This document shows positions 7,001 through 13,854 of a DNA stretch of 64,000 nucleotides, in pieces. The position numbers and the translations under genes are program-made. The stretch's first letter is position 1; every line of letters begins with the position of its first letter. The notes under the pieces were generated by a model. The model saw only the letters and a list, made by a program, of their open reading frames with translations. It ran no database searches and had not been told where the DNA came from. Origin of the DNA: UBA11373 sp046714175 (GTDB taxonomy: Bacteria > Actinomycetota > Acidimicrobiia > Spongiisociales > UBA11373); contig JBKKBI010000045.1 of NCBI GenBank assembly GCA_046714175.1, positions 5,884 to 69,883 of the forward strand. Direction: 5' to 3'.

Positions 7001-8355
7001 CCGGGTTCTTTGCCGCGCTGGAGGACCGCACACGCCAGGTGGGTCCGGTGTGCGTTGGTCTCGACCCGCGAGCTGAGGATGCGATCTCGGCGCGGGCCGA
7101 GTCGCGGCGCCTGGTGGCAGCGACTGCGTCGGTGGCGGCCGCCTTCAAACCCAACGCGGCATTCTTCGAGGCGCTCGGCCCAGATGGTATCGAGGCGCTC
7201 ATCGAGGTGGTCGCCGAGATCCCCGATGACATCCCAGTGATCCTGGACGCCAAACGGGGCGACATCGGCACCAGTGCTGCCGGCTACGCCCGGTCGGCGT
7301 TTGGTGTCGTCGGTGCGGGGGCGATCACACTCAGTCCGTATCTGGGCCGCGACGCCATCGAGGCATTTCTCGCCTGGGAGGGTCGCGGCGTTTGGGTGCT
7401 CTGCCACACCTCGAACCCCTCGGCTGATGAGATCCAATCGCTGCCGCTCGTCGGCGGCGGCAGTGTCTCCGAAGAAGTGGCGCGCCGCGCCGCGTCGTGG
7501 GCTGTTCCCGACCGGCTCGGATTGGTGGTCGGCGCCACTCGTCCCGATGTGCTGGCGGAGATCCGCCGCGTCGCGCCGGACCACTGGATCCTGGCGCCGG
7601 GGGTGGGTGCCCAGGGGGCTGATCCTTCCGCGCTCGGCGACGGTCTGCGCTCCGATGGGTCCGGGCTCCTGGTCTCGGTTTCGCGGTCGGTGGCCGACGC
7701 AGCCGATCCGGCGGAGGTGGTGACGGACCTCGTCGCCACACTGCGGAGACTCCGTCCCACCATGAAACGAGCCAACACCCTGGCCGAGATACTGCACCGG
7801 TCCGGGTGCATCAGGTTCGGACAGTTCACGCTGCGCTCGGGAGTCGTCTCCCCGATTTACGTCGACCTGCGCCGTCTCACCGGAGATGCAGAGACACTCC
7901 GTCGTGTGGCGGGATCCTTCGTAACGAGGCTCTCCGGCATGCAGTTCGATCACCTCGCCCCGGTGCCGTATGGAGCGCTCCCACTCGGCACCGCGGTGTC
8001 ACTCGCAGCCAACGCGTCAATGATCTGGCCCAGGCCGCAACCCAAAGACCACGGCACTGCCGCCCGAGTGGAGGGGGTCTGCGAACCGGGCGAGCGGGTA
8101 GTGCTGATCGACGATGTCATCACTTCGGGAGCCAGCGCCATCGCGGCTGCCGAGTTGCTGCGCGCCGCCGGATTGGTTGTGAACCACCTTGTCGTGCTGG
8201 TGGAACGAGATCCCCACGCCAGAGGGGCGCTCGCCGGGGCCGGAATCGCTCTCACCGCGGTCACCACGCTGTCGGAGCTCGTGGATGATCTTTCGGCGGC
8301 GGGGACGATCACTCCGGAACAGTCCGCGATCGTGGCCGACTTCCTCTCGCGATGA
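6997..8355 (+). CDS. pyrFE: OMP decarboxylase-orotate phosphoribosyltransferase fusion
   Basis: One 452-residue frame holds both final UMP enzymes. Residues 1-250 are a type 2 orotidine-5'-phosphate decarboxylase: G-L-D-P-R at 21, catalytic D84-A-K-R-G-D89-I-G, S-P-Y-L-G-R-D and A-P-G-V-G-A-Q-G. Residues 258-452 are an orotate phosphoribosyltransferase: F-T-L-R-S-G-V-V-S-P-I-Y-V-D, K350-D-H-G and the PRPP loop V-L-I-D-D-V-I-T-S-G-A-S at 369-380. The lysine usually before the KDHG motif (R-K-x-x-K) is proline here. Domain order is the reverse of eukaryotic UMP synthase. The GTG start overlaps the pyrB stop. Confidence 0.93.
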   Translation: MTGFFAALEDRTRQVGPVCVGLDPRAEDAISARAESRRLVAATASVAAAFKPNAAFFEALGPDGIEALIEVVAEIPDDIPVILDAKRGDIGTSAAGYARSAFGVVGAGAITLSPYLGRDAIEAFLAWEGRGVWVLCHTSNPSADEIQSLPLVGGGSVSEEVARRAASWAVPDRLGLVVGATRPDVLAEIRRVAPDHWILAPGVGAQGADPSALGDGLRSDGSGLLVSVSRSVADAADPAEVVTDLVATLRRLRPTMKRANTLAEILHRSGCIRFGQFTLRSGVVSPIYVDLRRLTGDAETLRRVAGSFVTRLSGMQFDHLAPVPYGALPLGTAVSLAANASMIWPRPQPKDHGTAARVEGVCEPGERVVLIDDVITSGASAIAAAELLRAAGLVVNHLVVLVERDPHARGALAGAGIALTAVTTLSELVDDLSAAGTITPEQSAIVADFLSR

Positions 8356-9305
8356 GTTACCGCTTGCTCCGCAACCTCGGGTTCCGTCTCGACCCGGAGA
8401 CGGCACATCACTTGGCCCTGCGGGGCGTGCGTCTCTCCAGACCCCTGCGCGCGCTTCGTCGCGACGTGGGCGATCCGGTAGAGGTGTTCGGGTTGCGTTT
8501 TCCCAACCGGGTCGGACTCGCCGCCGGATACGACAAGGACGCTGTGGCGTGGCGCGCCCTGTCCGGACTCGGGTTCGGCCACATCGAGATCGGCACCGTG
8601 ACACCGCTTCCCCAACTCGGTCATCCCCGTCCCCGCATCCATCGGTTCCCGGAACACCAGGCCCTGATCAACCGCATGGGGTTCCCGTCGGCGGGAGCGG
8701 AGGCAGTGGTGCGACGGCTGTCTCCGCGGCGACCCCGCGGCGTGATCCTCGGGGTGTCGATCGGACCCAACGCCACCACTCCCCCGCAGCGGCGCCGCGA
8801 GGACTACCTCACCCTCGTGGACCGGTTCCGGGCATTGGCCGACTACCTGGCGGTGAACGTCTCCTCACCCAACACCGCTGGCTTGCGGGACCTCGAAGGC
8901 GCCCCGCTCGGTGAACTGCTCTCCGCGGTGCGCGATCGTGCCGCGGGCACTCCCGTGCTCGTGAAGCTATCGCCCGACCTGGAGGATCTGGAGTCGGCAG
9001 CCGCAACCGCCGAGCGCGCCGGCATCGCCGGGATCATCGTCGGCAACACGACGCTCACCCGGCCCGGATTCGGGGCCGACACCCCGCCGGGAGGACTGAG
9101 CGGGGCACCGCTGGGACCCGCGGCGGTGCGCGCGCTACAGCGTGTCGTTGCCGTTACGCGCCTGCCCGTGATTGCCTGCGGCGGAATCATGAACGAAGCA
9201 GACGCTGCGGAACGCACTGCCGCCGGTGCGGCCCTGGTGCAGATCTATACGGGTCTGGTGTATCGGGGACCGGGGCTGGCGCGAAAGATCGCGGCCGCGC
9301 CGTGA
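8352..9305 (+). CDS. pyrD: Dihydroorotate dehydrogenase, class 2
   Basis: Oxidises dihydroorotate to orotate with FMN, passing electrons to quinone. The 317-residue barrel has N-R-V-G-L-A-A-G-Y-D-K-D near 55, I-E-I-G-T-V-T-P near 78, I-N-R-M-G-F near 101, V-N-V-S-S-P-N-T with the catalytic serine near 175, V-K-L-S-P-D and a G-N-T-T block. The serine base and N-terminal helix indicate the membrane-associated class 2 type. Its ATG overlaps the pyrFE stop (ATGA). It is the last gene of the operon; no clear terminator is visible before the converging small gene. Confidence 0.95.
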   Translation: MSYRLLRNLGFRLDPETAHHLALRGVRLSRPLRALRRDVGDPVEVFGLRFPNRVGLAAGYDKDAVAWRALSGLGFGHIEIGTVTPLPQLGHPRPRIHRFPEHQALINRMGFPSAGAEAVVRRLSPRRPRGVILGVSIGPNATTPPQRRREDYLTLVDRFRALADYLAVNVSSPNTAGLRDLEGAPLGELLSAVRDRAAGTPVLVKLSPDLEDLESAAATAERAGIAGIIVGNTTLTRPGFGADTPPGGLSGAPLGPAAVRALQRVVAVTRLPVIACGGIMNEADAAERTAAGAALVQIYTGLVYRGPGLARKIAAAP

Positions 9306-9352
9306 GACCTTGCCGGGGTTGACGCCCTCGGGTACGGTCTGTGGCTCCAGGC

Positions 9353-9535
9353 CTAAGCGGAGTCTGGCGAGGCGCCGCCGGCTACCGCGCCGTGCAGCGG
9401 ACAGGTCATCAGGATGTACCAGGCGCCATCGGGTAGCGGCGGACTGTTTCCGAAGTTGTTGTCGAGCACTGGGCACGAGCATCCCCGCTCCCTCGCGGCG
9501 ACACTCCCCGGATTGGGCTGGGTAGGTTCAGTCAT
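9353..9535 (-). CDS. Small cysteine-containing protein, unknown function
   Basis: A 60-residue protein beginning MTEPTQPNPGSVAARE, then G-C-S-C-P-V-L-D-N-N-F-G, a short variable stretch with W-Y-I-L, and C-P-L-H-G. The pattern C-x-C-P-x-x-D-N ... C-P-x-H-G looks like a small metal-binding or disulfide-bonded motif seen in uncharacterised actinobacterial and phage proteins, as far as I recall. ATG 9535 has GGGAGAG upstream. The 143-bp gap between its start and ino1 holds nothing recognised. Confidence 0.6.
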   Translation of the reverse strand: MTEPTQPNPGSVAARERGCSCPVLDNNFGNSPPLPDGAWYILMTCPLHGAVAGGASPDSA

Positions 9536-9678
9536 GACTTCGGCTCTCCCTTGCACAGGAGGACGACCCGGCCATCACCCCGGCTACCAGAGGACCGGCG
9601 TGACCTGGTGGACGCCATCAAGGCCCTTGAGGCGAAGGTTGGCCGGTTCCCCGAAGCGAAACTCGCGATCGTCGCTAC

Positions 9679-10788
9679 TCAGAGCCCGAGGTACTCCTCG
9701 AGCGCTTCCTTGGTCAGGTCTTCGCCGGCGGCAAACGCCTCGACGAGGTCGTGGGCCTCGGAGTCGCGGAACTGCACCGGAGGACTCTTCATGAAGTAGG
9801 ACGCCGGCGCCAGCAAAGGACCGCCGATCCCCCGGTCCATCGCCAGTTTTACGCAGCGCACCGCATCGATGATCACACCGGCCGAGTTGGGTGAATCCCA
9901 TACCTCGAGCTTGAGCTCGGCATTGAGCGGCACATCGCCAAAGGCGCGCCCCTCGATGCGGATGTAGGCCCACTTGCGGTCCGTGAGCCACGGCACATAG
10001 TCCGAGGGCCCGATGTGGACATTCTTGTCACCGAGTTCGCGGTCGAACTGCGAGGTCACCGCCTGCGTCTTGGAGACCTTCTTCGACTCCAGGCGCTCCC
10101 GCTCGAGCATGTTCTTGAAGTCCATGTTGCCGCCGACGTTGAGCTGGCTCATGCGCTCCACCACGACGCCGCGATCTTCGAAGAGCCGAGCGAGTTGCCG
10201 GTGGACGATGGTGGCGCCCACTTGGGACTTGATGTCGTCGCCGATGATCGGCACCCCGGCGTCGTAGAACTTACGGGCCCAGACCGGATCGCTGGCGATG
10301 AAGACCGGGATGGCGTTGACGAAGCCCACCCCGGCGGATAGCGCCGCCTCGGCATAGTGCCGGATGGCCAATTCCGAACCGACGGGCAGGTAAGCCACGA
10401 GTACGTCCGCCCCGGTGTTGCGCAACACCTGAGCAACATCGACCGGCTCCTCGGCGGACTCCTCGATGGTCATGCGGTAGTACTTGCCCAACCCATCCAG
10501 GGTCGGACCGCGCTGCACCTCGATGCCGAGGTCGGGGACCTCGGCGAAGCGATATGTGTCGTTCATACTCGCCCAAATCGCCTTGGACAGGTCGACGCCC
10601 ACCTTGGCGGCGTCGACGTCGAACGCGGCGACGAACTCGATGTCGCGGATGTGATACCCGCCTAGATCGACGTGCATCAGACCCGGCACCCTCGCGTTGG
10701 GGTCGGCATCCGCGTAGTACGTCACGCCCTGAATCAACGAGTTGGCGCAGTTGCCGACACCGGCGATTGCGACCTTCACCTTGGCCAT
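9679..10788 (-). CDS. ino1: Myo-inositol-1-phosphate synthase
   Basis: Converts glucose-6-phosphate to inositol-1-phosphate with NAD, feeding phosphatidylinositol and possibly mycothiol-type thiols. The 369-residue protein begins MAKVKVAIAGVGNCANSL, the NAD-binding loop of bacterial Ino1, and contains N-T-G-A-D-V-L-V-A-Y-L-P-V-G-S, G-D-D-I-K-S-Q-V-G-A-T, L-N-V-G-G-N-M-D-F and the K-K-V-S-K-T-Q block. ATG 10788 is preferred because GGAC lies 8 nt upstream and the Rossmann strand begins immediately. It lies 19 bp downstream of padR on the same strand and is likely controlled with it. Confidence 0.93.
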   Translation of the reverse strand: MAKVKVAIAGVGNCANSLIQGVTYYADADPNARVPGLMHVDLGGYHIRDIEFVAAFDVDAAKVGVDLSKAIWASMNDTYRFAEVPDLGIEVQRGPTLDGLGKYYRMTIEESAEEPVDVAQVLRNTGADVLVAYLPVGSELAIRHYAEAALSAGVGFVNAIPVFIASDPVWARKFYDAGVPIIGDDIKSQVGATIVHRQLARLFEDRGVVVERMSQLNVGGNMDFKNMLERERLESKKVSKTQAVTSQFDRELGDKNVHIGPSDYVPWLTDRKWAYIRIEGRAFGDVPLNAELKLEVWDSPNSAGVIIDAVRCVKLAMDRGIGGPLLAPASYFMKSPPVQFRDSEAHDLVEAFAAGEDLTKEALEEYLGL

Positions 10789-10807
10789 TTGTTCGTCCTC
10801 TCCTCGA

Positions 10808-11335
10808 TCAGATCTTGTCGGCAGCACCCGGCGCCGACCCTGGGGTCCGCTCGGAGGCGATGAGCTCTTCCAGCCAGGCCACGTCGGCCTCGGCAGAGCG
10901 CACCCCGTGCTCCATGAGCGATTGCGTGTAGTGGTCGACTCTGTCCGCAGTGCGCTTCAGCGAGGTGCGGGCCGAGGCGATCCTCTCCCGAAGCACCGTC
11001 CTGCGGCGCTCCAGGAACTCGATCCGGGTCTCCGGATCCATGTATTTGAAGAAGGCGAGCCGAACCCGGAAGGCGTTGGTGTTCTCCACCTCCGAGGCCT
11101 CGTCTTCGAGAATCTGCTGGAAGTGCTCTTTGCCCTCGGCGGTGAGCCGGTACTCCTTGCGCCGCCCCGAGCCGGGGCTGACCTCGATGTGGTCGGCTTT
11201 TTCCAGACGCCGCAGCGCCGGATACACCGAGCCGAACGAGATCCTCCAAAAGCCCAGGTCGACGAGTCTTTGCTTCAACTCGTACCCGTGCATCGGGCCC
11301 TCGCGCAGGAGTCCTAGTACCGCCATATCCAGCAT
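10808..11335 (-). CDS. PadR family transcriptional regulator
   Basis: A 175-residue repressor: the winged helix M-L-D-M-A-V-L-G-L-L-x-x-G-P-M-H-G-Y-E-L occupies residues 1-80 with S-F-G-S-V-Y-P-A-L-R-R-L-E as recognition helix and the G-R-R-K-E-Y-R-L-T wing. A C-terminal coiled coil (about 95-160) is for dimerisation. ATG 11335 is chosen because the family N-terminus starts there. A consensus promoter lies just upstream, only 9 nt from the ATG. It is co-directional with ino1, 19 bp apart, so it probably represses itself and ino1; the ligand is unknown. Confidence 0.88.
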   Translation of the reverse strand: MLDMAVLGLLREGPMHGYELKQRLVDLGFWRISFGSVYPALRRLEKADHIEVSPGSGRRKEYRLTAEGKEHFQQILEDEASEVENTNAFRVRLAFFKYMDPETRIEFLERRRTVLRERIASARTSLKRTADRVDHYTQSLMEHGVRSAEADVAWLEELIASERTPGSAPGAADKI

Positions 11336-11344
11336 GTCACTGTC

Positions 11345-11373
11345 GTTATATCGAACCGCTATAGCGGTGTCAA
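11345..11373 (-). promoter_or_regulatory. padR-ino1 promoter with palindromic operator
   Basis: TTGACA (11368-11373) and TATAAC (11345-11350) are separated by exactly 17 bp on the minus strand. The spacer contains the perfect 12-bp palindrome CCGCTATAGCGG (11356-11367), a natural operator. The -10 ends 9 nt before ATG 11335, so the transcript would be leaderless or nearly so. Confidence 0.8.
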
Positions 11374-11455
11374 ATCGACCGAAAGACGGATTTCGCGGTA
11401 TCAAAGGCCTTCGTGGCCTCCCGGGCCTTGTGATTCAAGGGGGAACGGTTGCCGG

Positions 11456-11530
11456 CTACCCGCTGCCCGCTGCCCGCCAGAGAAGACTCGGGGCGGCTTC
11501 CGGTCTCCGGCTTCCGGTCTCCGGCCTCGG
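11456..11530. repeat. Heptad-repeat locus 1
   Basis: Two 7-bp-period arrays follow the nfo stop. 11495-11530, read on the minus strand, alternates CCGGAGA and CCGGAAG. 11456-11478 has GCGGGCA, GCGGGCA, GCGGGTA. Nothing else is seen in the gap between nfo and the padR promoter. Confidence 0.8.
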
Positions 11531-11531
11531 C

Positions 11532-12296
11532 CTAGCCCACCACCGAGCGCACCCAAGCGATATCCGCGGAGTGCTCCTTCGCCTCCCCCGGAGTCTCCAC
11601 CACCACCGGAGCCGCCGCGGCGCGCAGCACTGCGGTCAGGACGGCCGGGGGAATCTCACCGTCGCCGAGATTGGCGTGGCGGTCGCGGTTGGATCCGTGG
11701 GGATCGCGGGAATCGTTGCAGTGCACCAGGTCGATGCGACCGGTGGCGGCGCGCACCCGGTCGATCAGGGTCGCCATGTCCTCGCCTGCCGCCCAGGCGT
11801 GGCAGGTGTCGACCACCGCCCCCACCCGAAACTCTCCGATCACTTCCCACAACGGTCCGTACGAGTCGCACTCACGCAAGATGGCGTTGCCCCCGCCGGC
11901 GGTGTTCTCCAGCAGCACCGGTACCGCCAGGTCGACAGACTCCAGCGCCTTGCGCCAACGCTCCCGACCGACGGCGACGTCCTCGTCGTCGCCGACATGG
12001 CCGCCGTGGACGATCACCCCGACGGCTCCAATGTCGGCTGCGGCCGTGAGGGTGTCGGCGAGAATCTTCCGGCTGGGAATGCGGATCCGGTTGTTGGGAG
12101 AACCCACATTCACCAGGTAGGGAGCGTGTACGTAGATCGGGACTGTGGCGGCGAGCAGCTTCTCGCGGTCCGCTCTGGGAAGGGGTGCTTTCCATGATTG
12201 CGGGTTGGAGAGGAAGGTCTGCACCAGGTCGGCGCCGCGGGCCGTGGCCGCACCGAGTAGATCGTCGTTGGGAACGTGAGCGCCGACTCGGATCAC
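11532..12296 (-). CDS. nfo: Endonuclease IV-like AP endonuclease
   Basis: A TIM-barrel DNA repair enzyme cutting at abasic sites. The 254 residues show the metal-site blocks of the family: G-A-H-V at the N-terminus, Y-V-H-A-P-Y-L-V-N, V-I-V-H-G-G-H-V, L-L-E-N-T-A-G-G-G-N, V-V-D-T-C-H-A-W-A-A-G-E-D, H-C-N-D-S-R-D-P-H-G-S-N-R-D-R-H-A-N-L-G-D-G and V-E-T-P-G-E. It is slightly shorter than E. coli Nfo. GTG 12296 overlaps the stop of the upstream membrane gene (GTGA), so the two are coupled. Confidence 0.9.
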   Translation of the reverse strand: MIRVGAHVPNDDLLGAATARGADLVQTFLSNPQSWKAPLPRADREKLLAATVPIYVHAPYLVNVGSPNNRIRIPSRKILADTLTAAADIGAVGVIVHGGHVGDDEDVAVGRERWRKALESVDLAVPVLLENTAGGGNAILRECDSYGPLWEVIGEFRVGAVVDTCHAWAAGEDMATLIDRVRAATGRIDLVHCNDSRDPHGSNRDRHANLGDGEIPPAVLTAVLRAAAAPVVVETPGEAKEHSADIAWVRSVVG

Positions 12297-12898
12297 GCCG
12301 GGGCGGGGCGGCGACGCGCCCTGGGATCGAGGAGCGGTGCGATCTGATGGGCGGGGCGATCCCAATCCTCCGCCCAGATGTGCAGCCAGGGAGGGTCGGC
12401 GACCGCCCCGGCCGGGTCGACGGGCACCAGCACCGGGTCGTCGAGGAGTATGGAGAGCACCGGCACCTCCGCTCCGTCCGCATCCCGCACCCCGGACCGC
12501 ACCTCGAGTATCGACTCCCACGGCAACAGCCGCGGCGGATGTCCCCATCCGTCCACACGCAAAGAGATGCCGTCGTCGGAGGAGCGCAGCACCGGACGCG
12601 GCCGCAGCAAGCCGTTGATGGCGTAGCCCATCGTGGCCACCCCACCCGCAAGAAGCAGGCCACCGAAGGCCAGATCCCGCCGGCGCTCTGCTCGCCCGTC
12701 GTGCGTCAGGATCTCGGCAGTGATCGGCACGGCGTTCCCTTCGGCGTCGACCGTCTGGCCCACCGTGGCCACATACGTCGCCGGCTTAGGCACCCAACGG
12801 TGCGACCAGATCATGTCCACCGCGAGCAAGATCATCGGTACCGCTATCACCAAGAACAAGGTGAGCCGCCACGGCGAGCGCATGACCGAGATGTTCAC
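12293..12898 (-). CDS. Membrane protein of unknown function upstream of nfo
   Basis: A 201-residue protein with one hydrophobic segment at about 10-28, a polar loop, a second at about 77-98, then a cytoplasmic-looking domain of about 100 residues (L-L-P-W-E-S-I-L-E-V-R-S-G-V-R). This arrangement resembles small PH-like membrane proteins, but I do not recognise the family. GTG 12898 is chosen because TACAGT ends exactly 6 nt upstream and there is no Shine-Dalgarno. It is coupled by overlap to nfo. Confidence 0.7.
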   Translation of the reverse strand: MNISVMRSPWRLTLFLVIAVPMILLAVDMIWSHRWVPKPATYVATVGQTVDAEGNAVPITAEILTHDGRAERRRDLAFGGLLLAGGVATMGYAINGLLRPRPVLRSSDDGISLRVDGWGHPPRLLPWESILEVRSGVRDADGAEVPVLSILLDDPVLVPVDPAGAVADPPWLHIWAEDWDRPAHQIAPLLDPRARRRPAPA

Positions 12899-12904
12899 GG
12901 GGGG

Positions 12905-12910
12905 ACTGTA
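12905..12910 (-). promoter_or_regulatory. -10 box of leaderless membrane gene-nfo operon
   Basis: TACAGT on the minus strand, separated by six C residues from GTG 12898. It fixes the start of the operon. Confidence 0.55.
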
Positions 12911-13002
12911 CCTGGAGCTCGACTATCGACCTTTCGGTCCCCAGCGAAGCCGCCGGCCACCAGCCAGACCCACTGGCATTGCTGGAGGCGGGGCTATTGA
13001 AA

Positions 13003-13800
13003 CTATTTGCCGAACCGCCGCTCCCGGCGAGTGAAATCGCGTAGGGCGCGGAGAAAGTCGACGCGGCGGAAGCCGGGCCAGTGGACGTCCACGAACGAGT
13101 ACTCGGCGTAGGCCGCCTGCCAGAGCAGAAACCCGGACAGGCGAGACTCGCCGCTGGTTCGAATGACCAGGTCGGGATCGGGAAGGTCGGCGGTGTAGAG
13201 ATGGCGGGCAATGGCCCCAGCATCGATGGCTTCTGACATCTCGGGCGAGGCGACTCCCTCTGCGGCCAACTTGCCCACCAGGTCGCGTACCGCATCGACG
13301 ATCTCCTGCCTCCCCCCGTAGGCCAGCGCGATGGTGAGACGTCGCTCCCCCGCCACCGAGCGGCGCGTGAGGCCGCCCGCCGCTTCGCGCAGGCGGTCCG
13401 GGAGCATTTCGAGGCTCCCGATCACACCGAACCGCAAGCCCTCCCCACCCCGGGTGTCGGGCAACCGTTCGAACAGATCAGAAAGCACCTCGAAGTACGG
13501 CTCCAACTCGGCGGCGGGCCGTTCCAGGTTTTCGCGCGACAGCAGCCAGCAGGTCAGGGCCGGCACCTCGAGATCGCGACACCAGCCCAAGAAGTCGACG
13601 AACTTGTCCATTCCCGCCCGATATGAGGCGGCGTAGTCGGACATTCCGGTCTGACGGGCAAACCGCCGATGCCCGTCGAGGATCACCCCGATGTGGTGCG
13701 GAAGGCGAGAACGGTCGAGGCCGCGCAGCAGGCGCTCCTCGTAGATTCGGTACAGCGGACGGATCAGGCTCCCCGACGACCCCGACGTTCTACCCACCAT
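13003..13800 (-). CDS. uppS: Isoprenyl diphosphate synthase (UppS family)
   Basis: Cis-prenyltransferase making polyprenyl diphosphate carriers for cell-wall synthesis. Of 265 residues, the core runs from about 34: H-H-I-G-V-I-L-D42-G-H-R-R-F-A-R, a W-L-L-S-R-E-N-L-x-R-P block near 105, A-L-A-Y-G-G-R-Q-E-I near 178, D-L-V-I-R-T-S-G-E-x-R-L-S-G-F-L-L-W-Q near 228, and W-P-G-F near 262. The usual D-G-N-x-R-W motif has H44 instead of asparagine. GGGAGGAC lies directly upstream of the ATG, so the true start could be the GTG one codon later. Product chain length cannot be told. Confidence 0.9.
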   Translation of the reverse strand: MVGRTSGSSGSLIRPLYRIYEERLLRGLDRSRLPHHIGVILDGHRRFARQTGMSDYAASYRAGMDKFVDFLGWCRDLEVPALTCWLLSRENLERPAAELEPYFEVLSDLFERLPDTRGGEGLRFGVIGSLEMLPDRLREAAGGLTRRSVAGERRLTIALAYGGRQEIVDAVRDLVGKLAAEGVASPEMSEAIDAGAIARHLYTADLPDPDLVIRTSGESRLSGFLLWQAAYAEYSFVDVHWPGFRRVDFLRALRDFTRRERRFGK

Positions 13801-13854
13801 GTCCTCCCGGCCGGTGAGACGCGCTACCCGATCCAGCCTATTGGAGCCTGCTGA

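Noticed and set aside
9306..9352. Promoter or small RNA downstream of pyrD (TTGACG ... TACGGT)
   Set aside because: The spacing is only about 8 bp and no gene follows on the plus strand.
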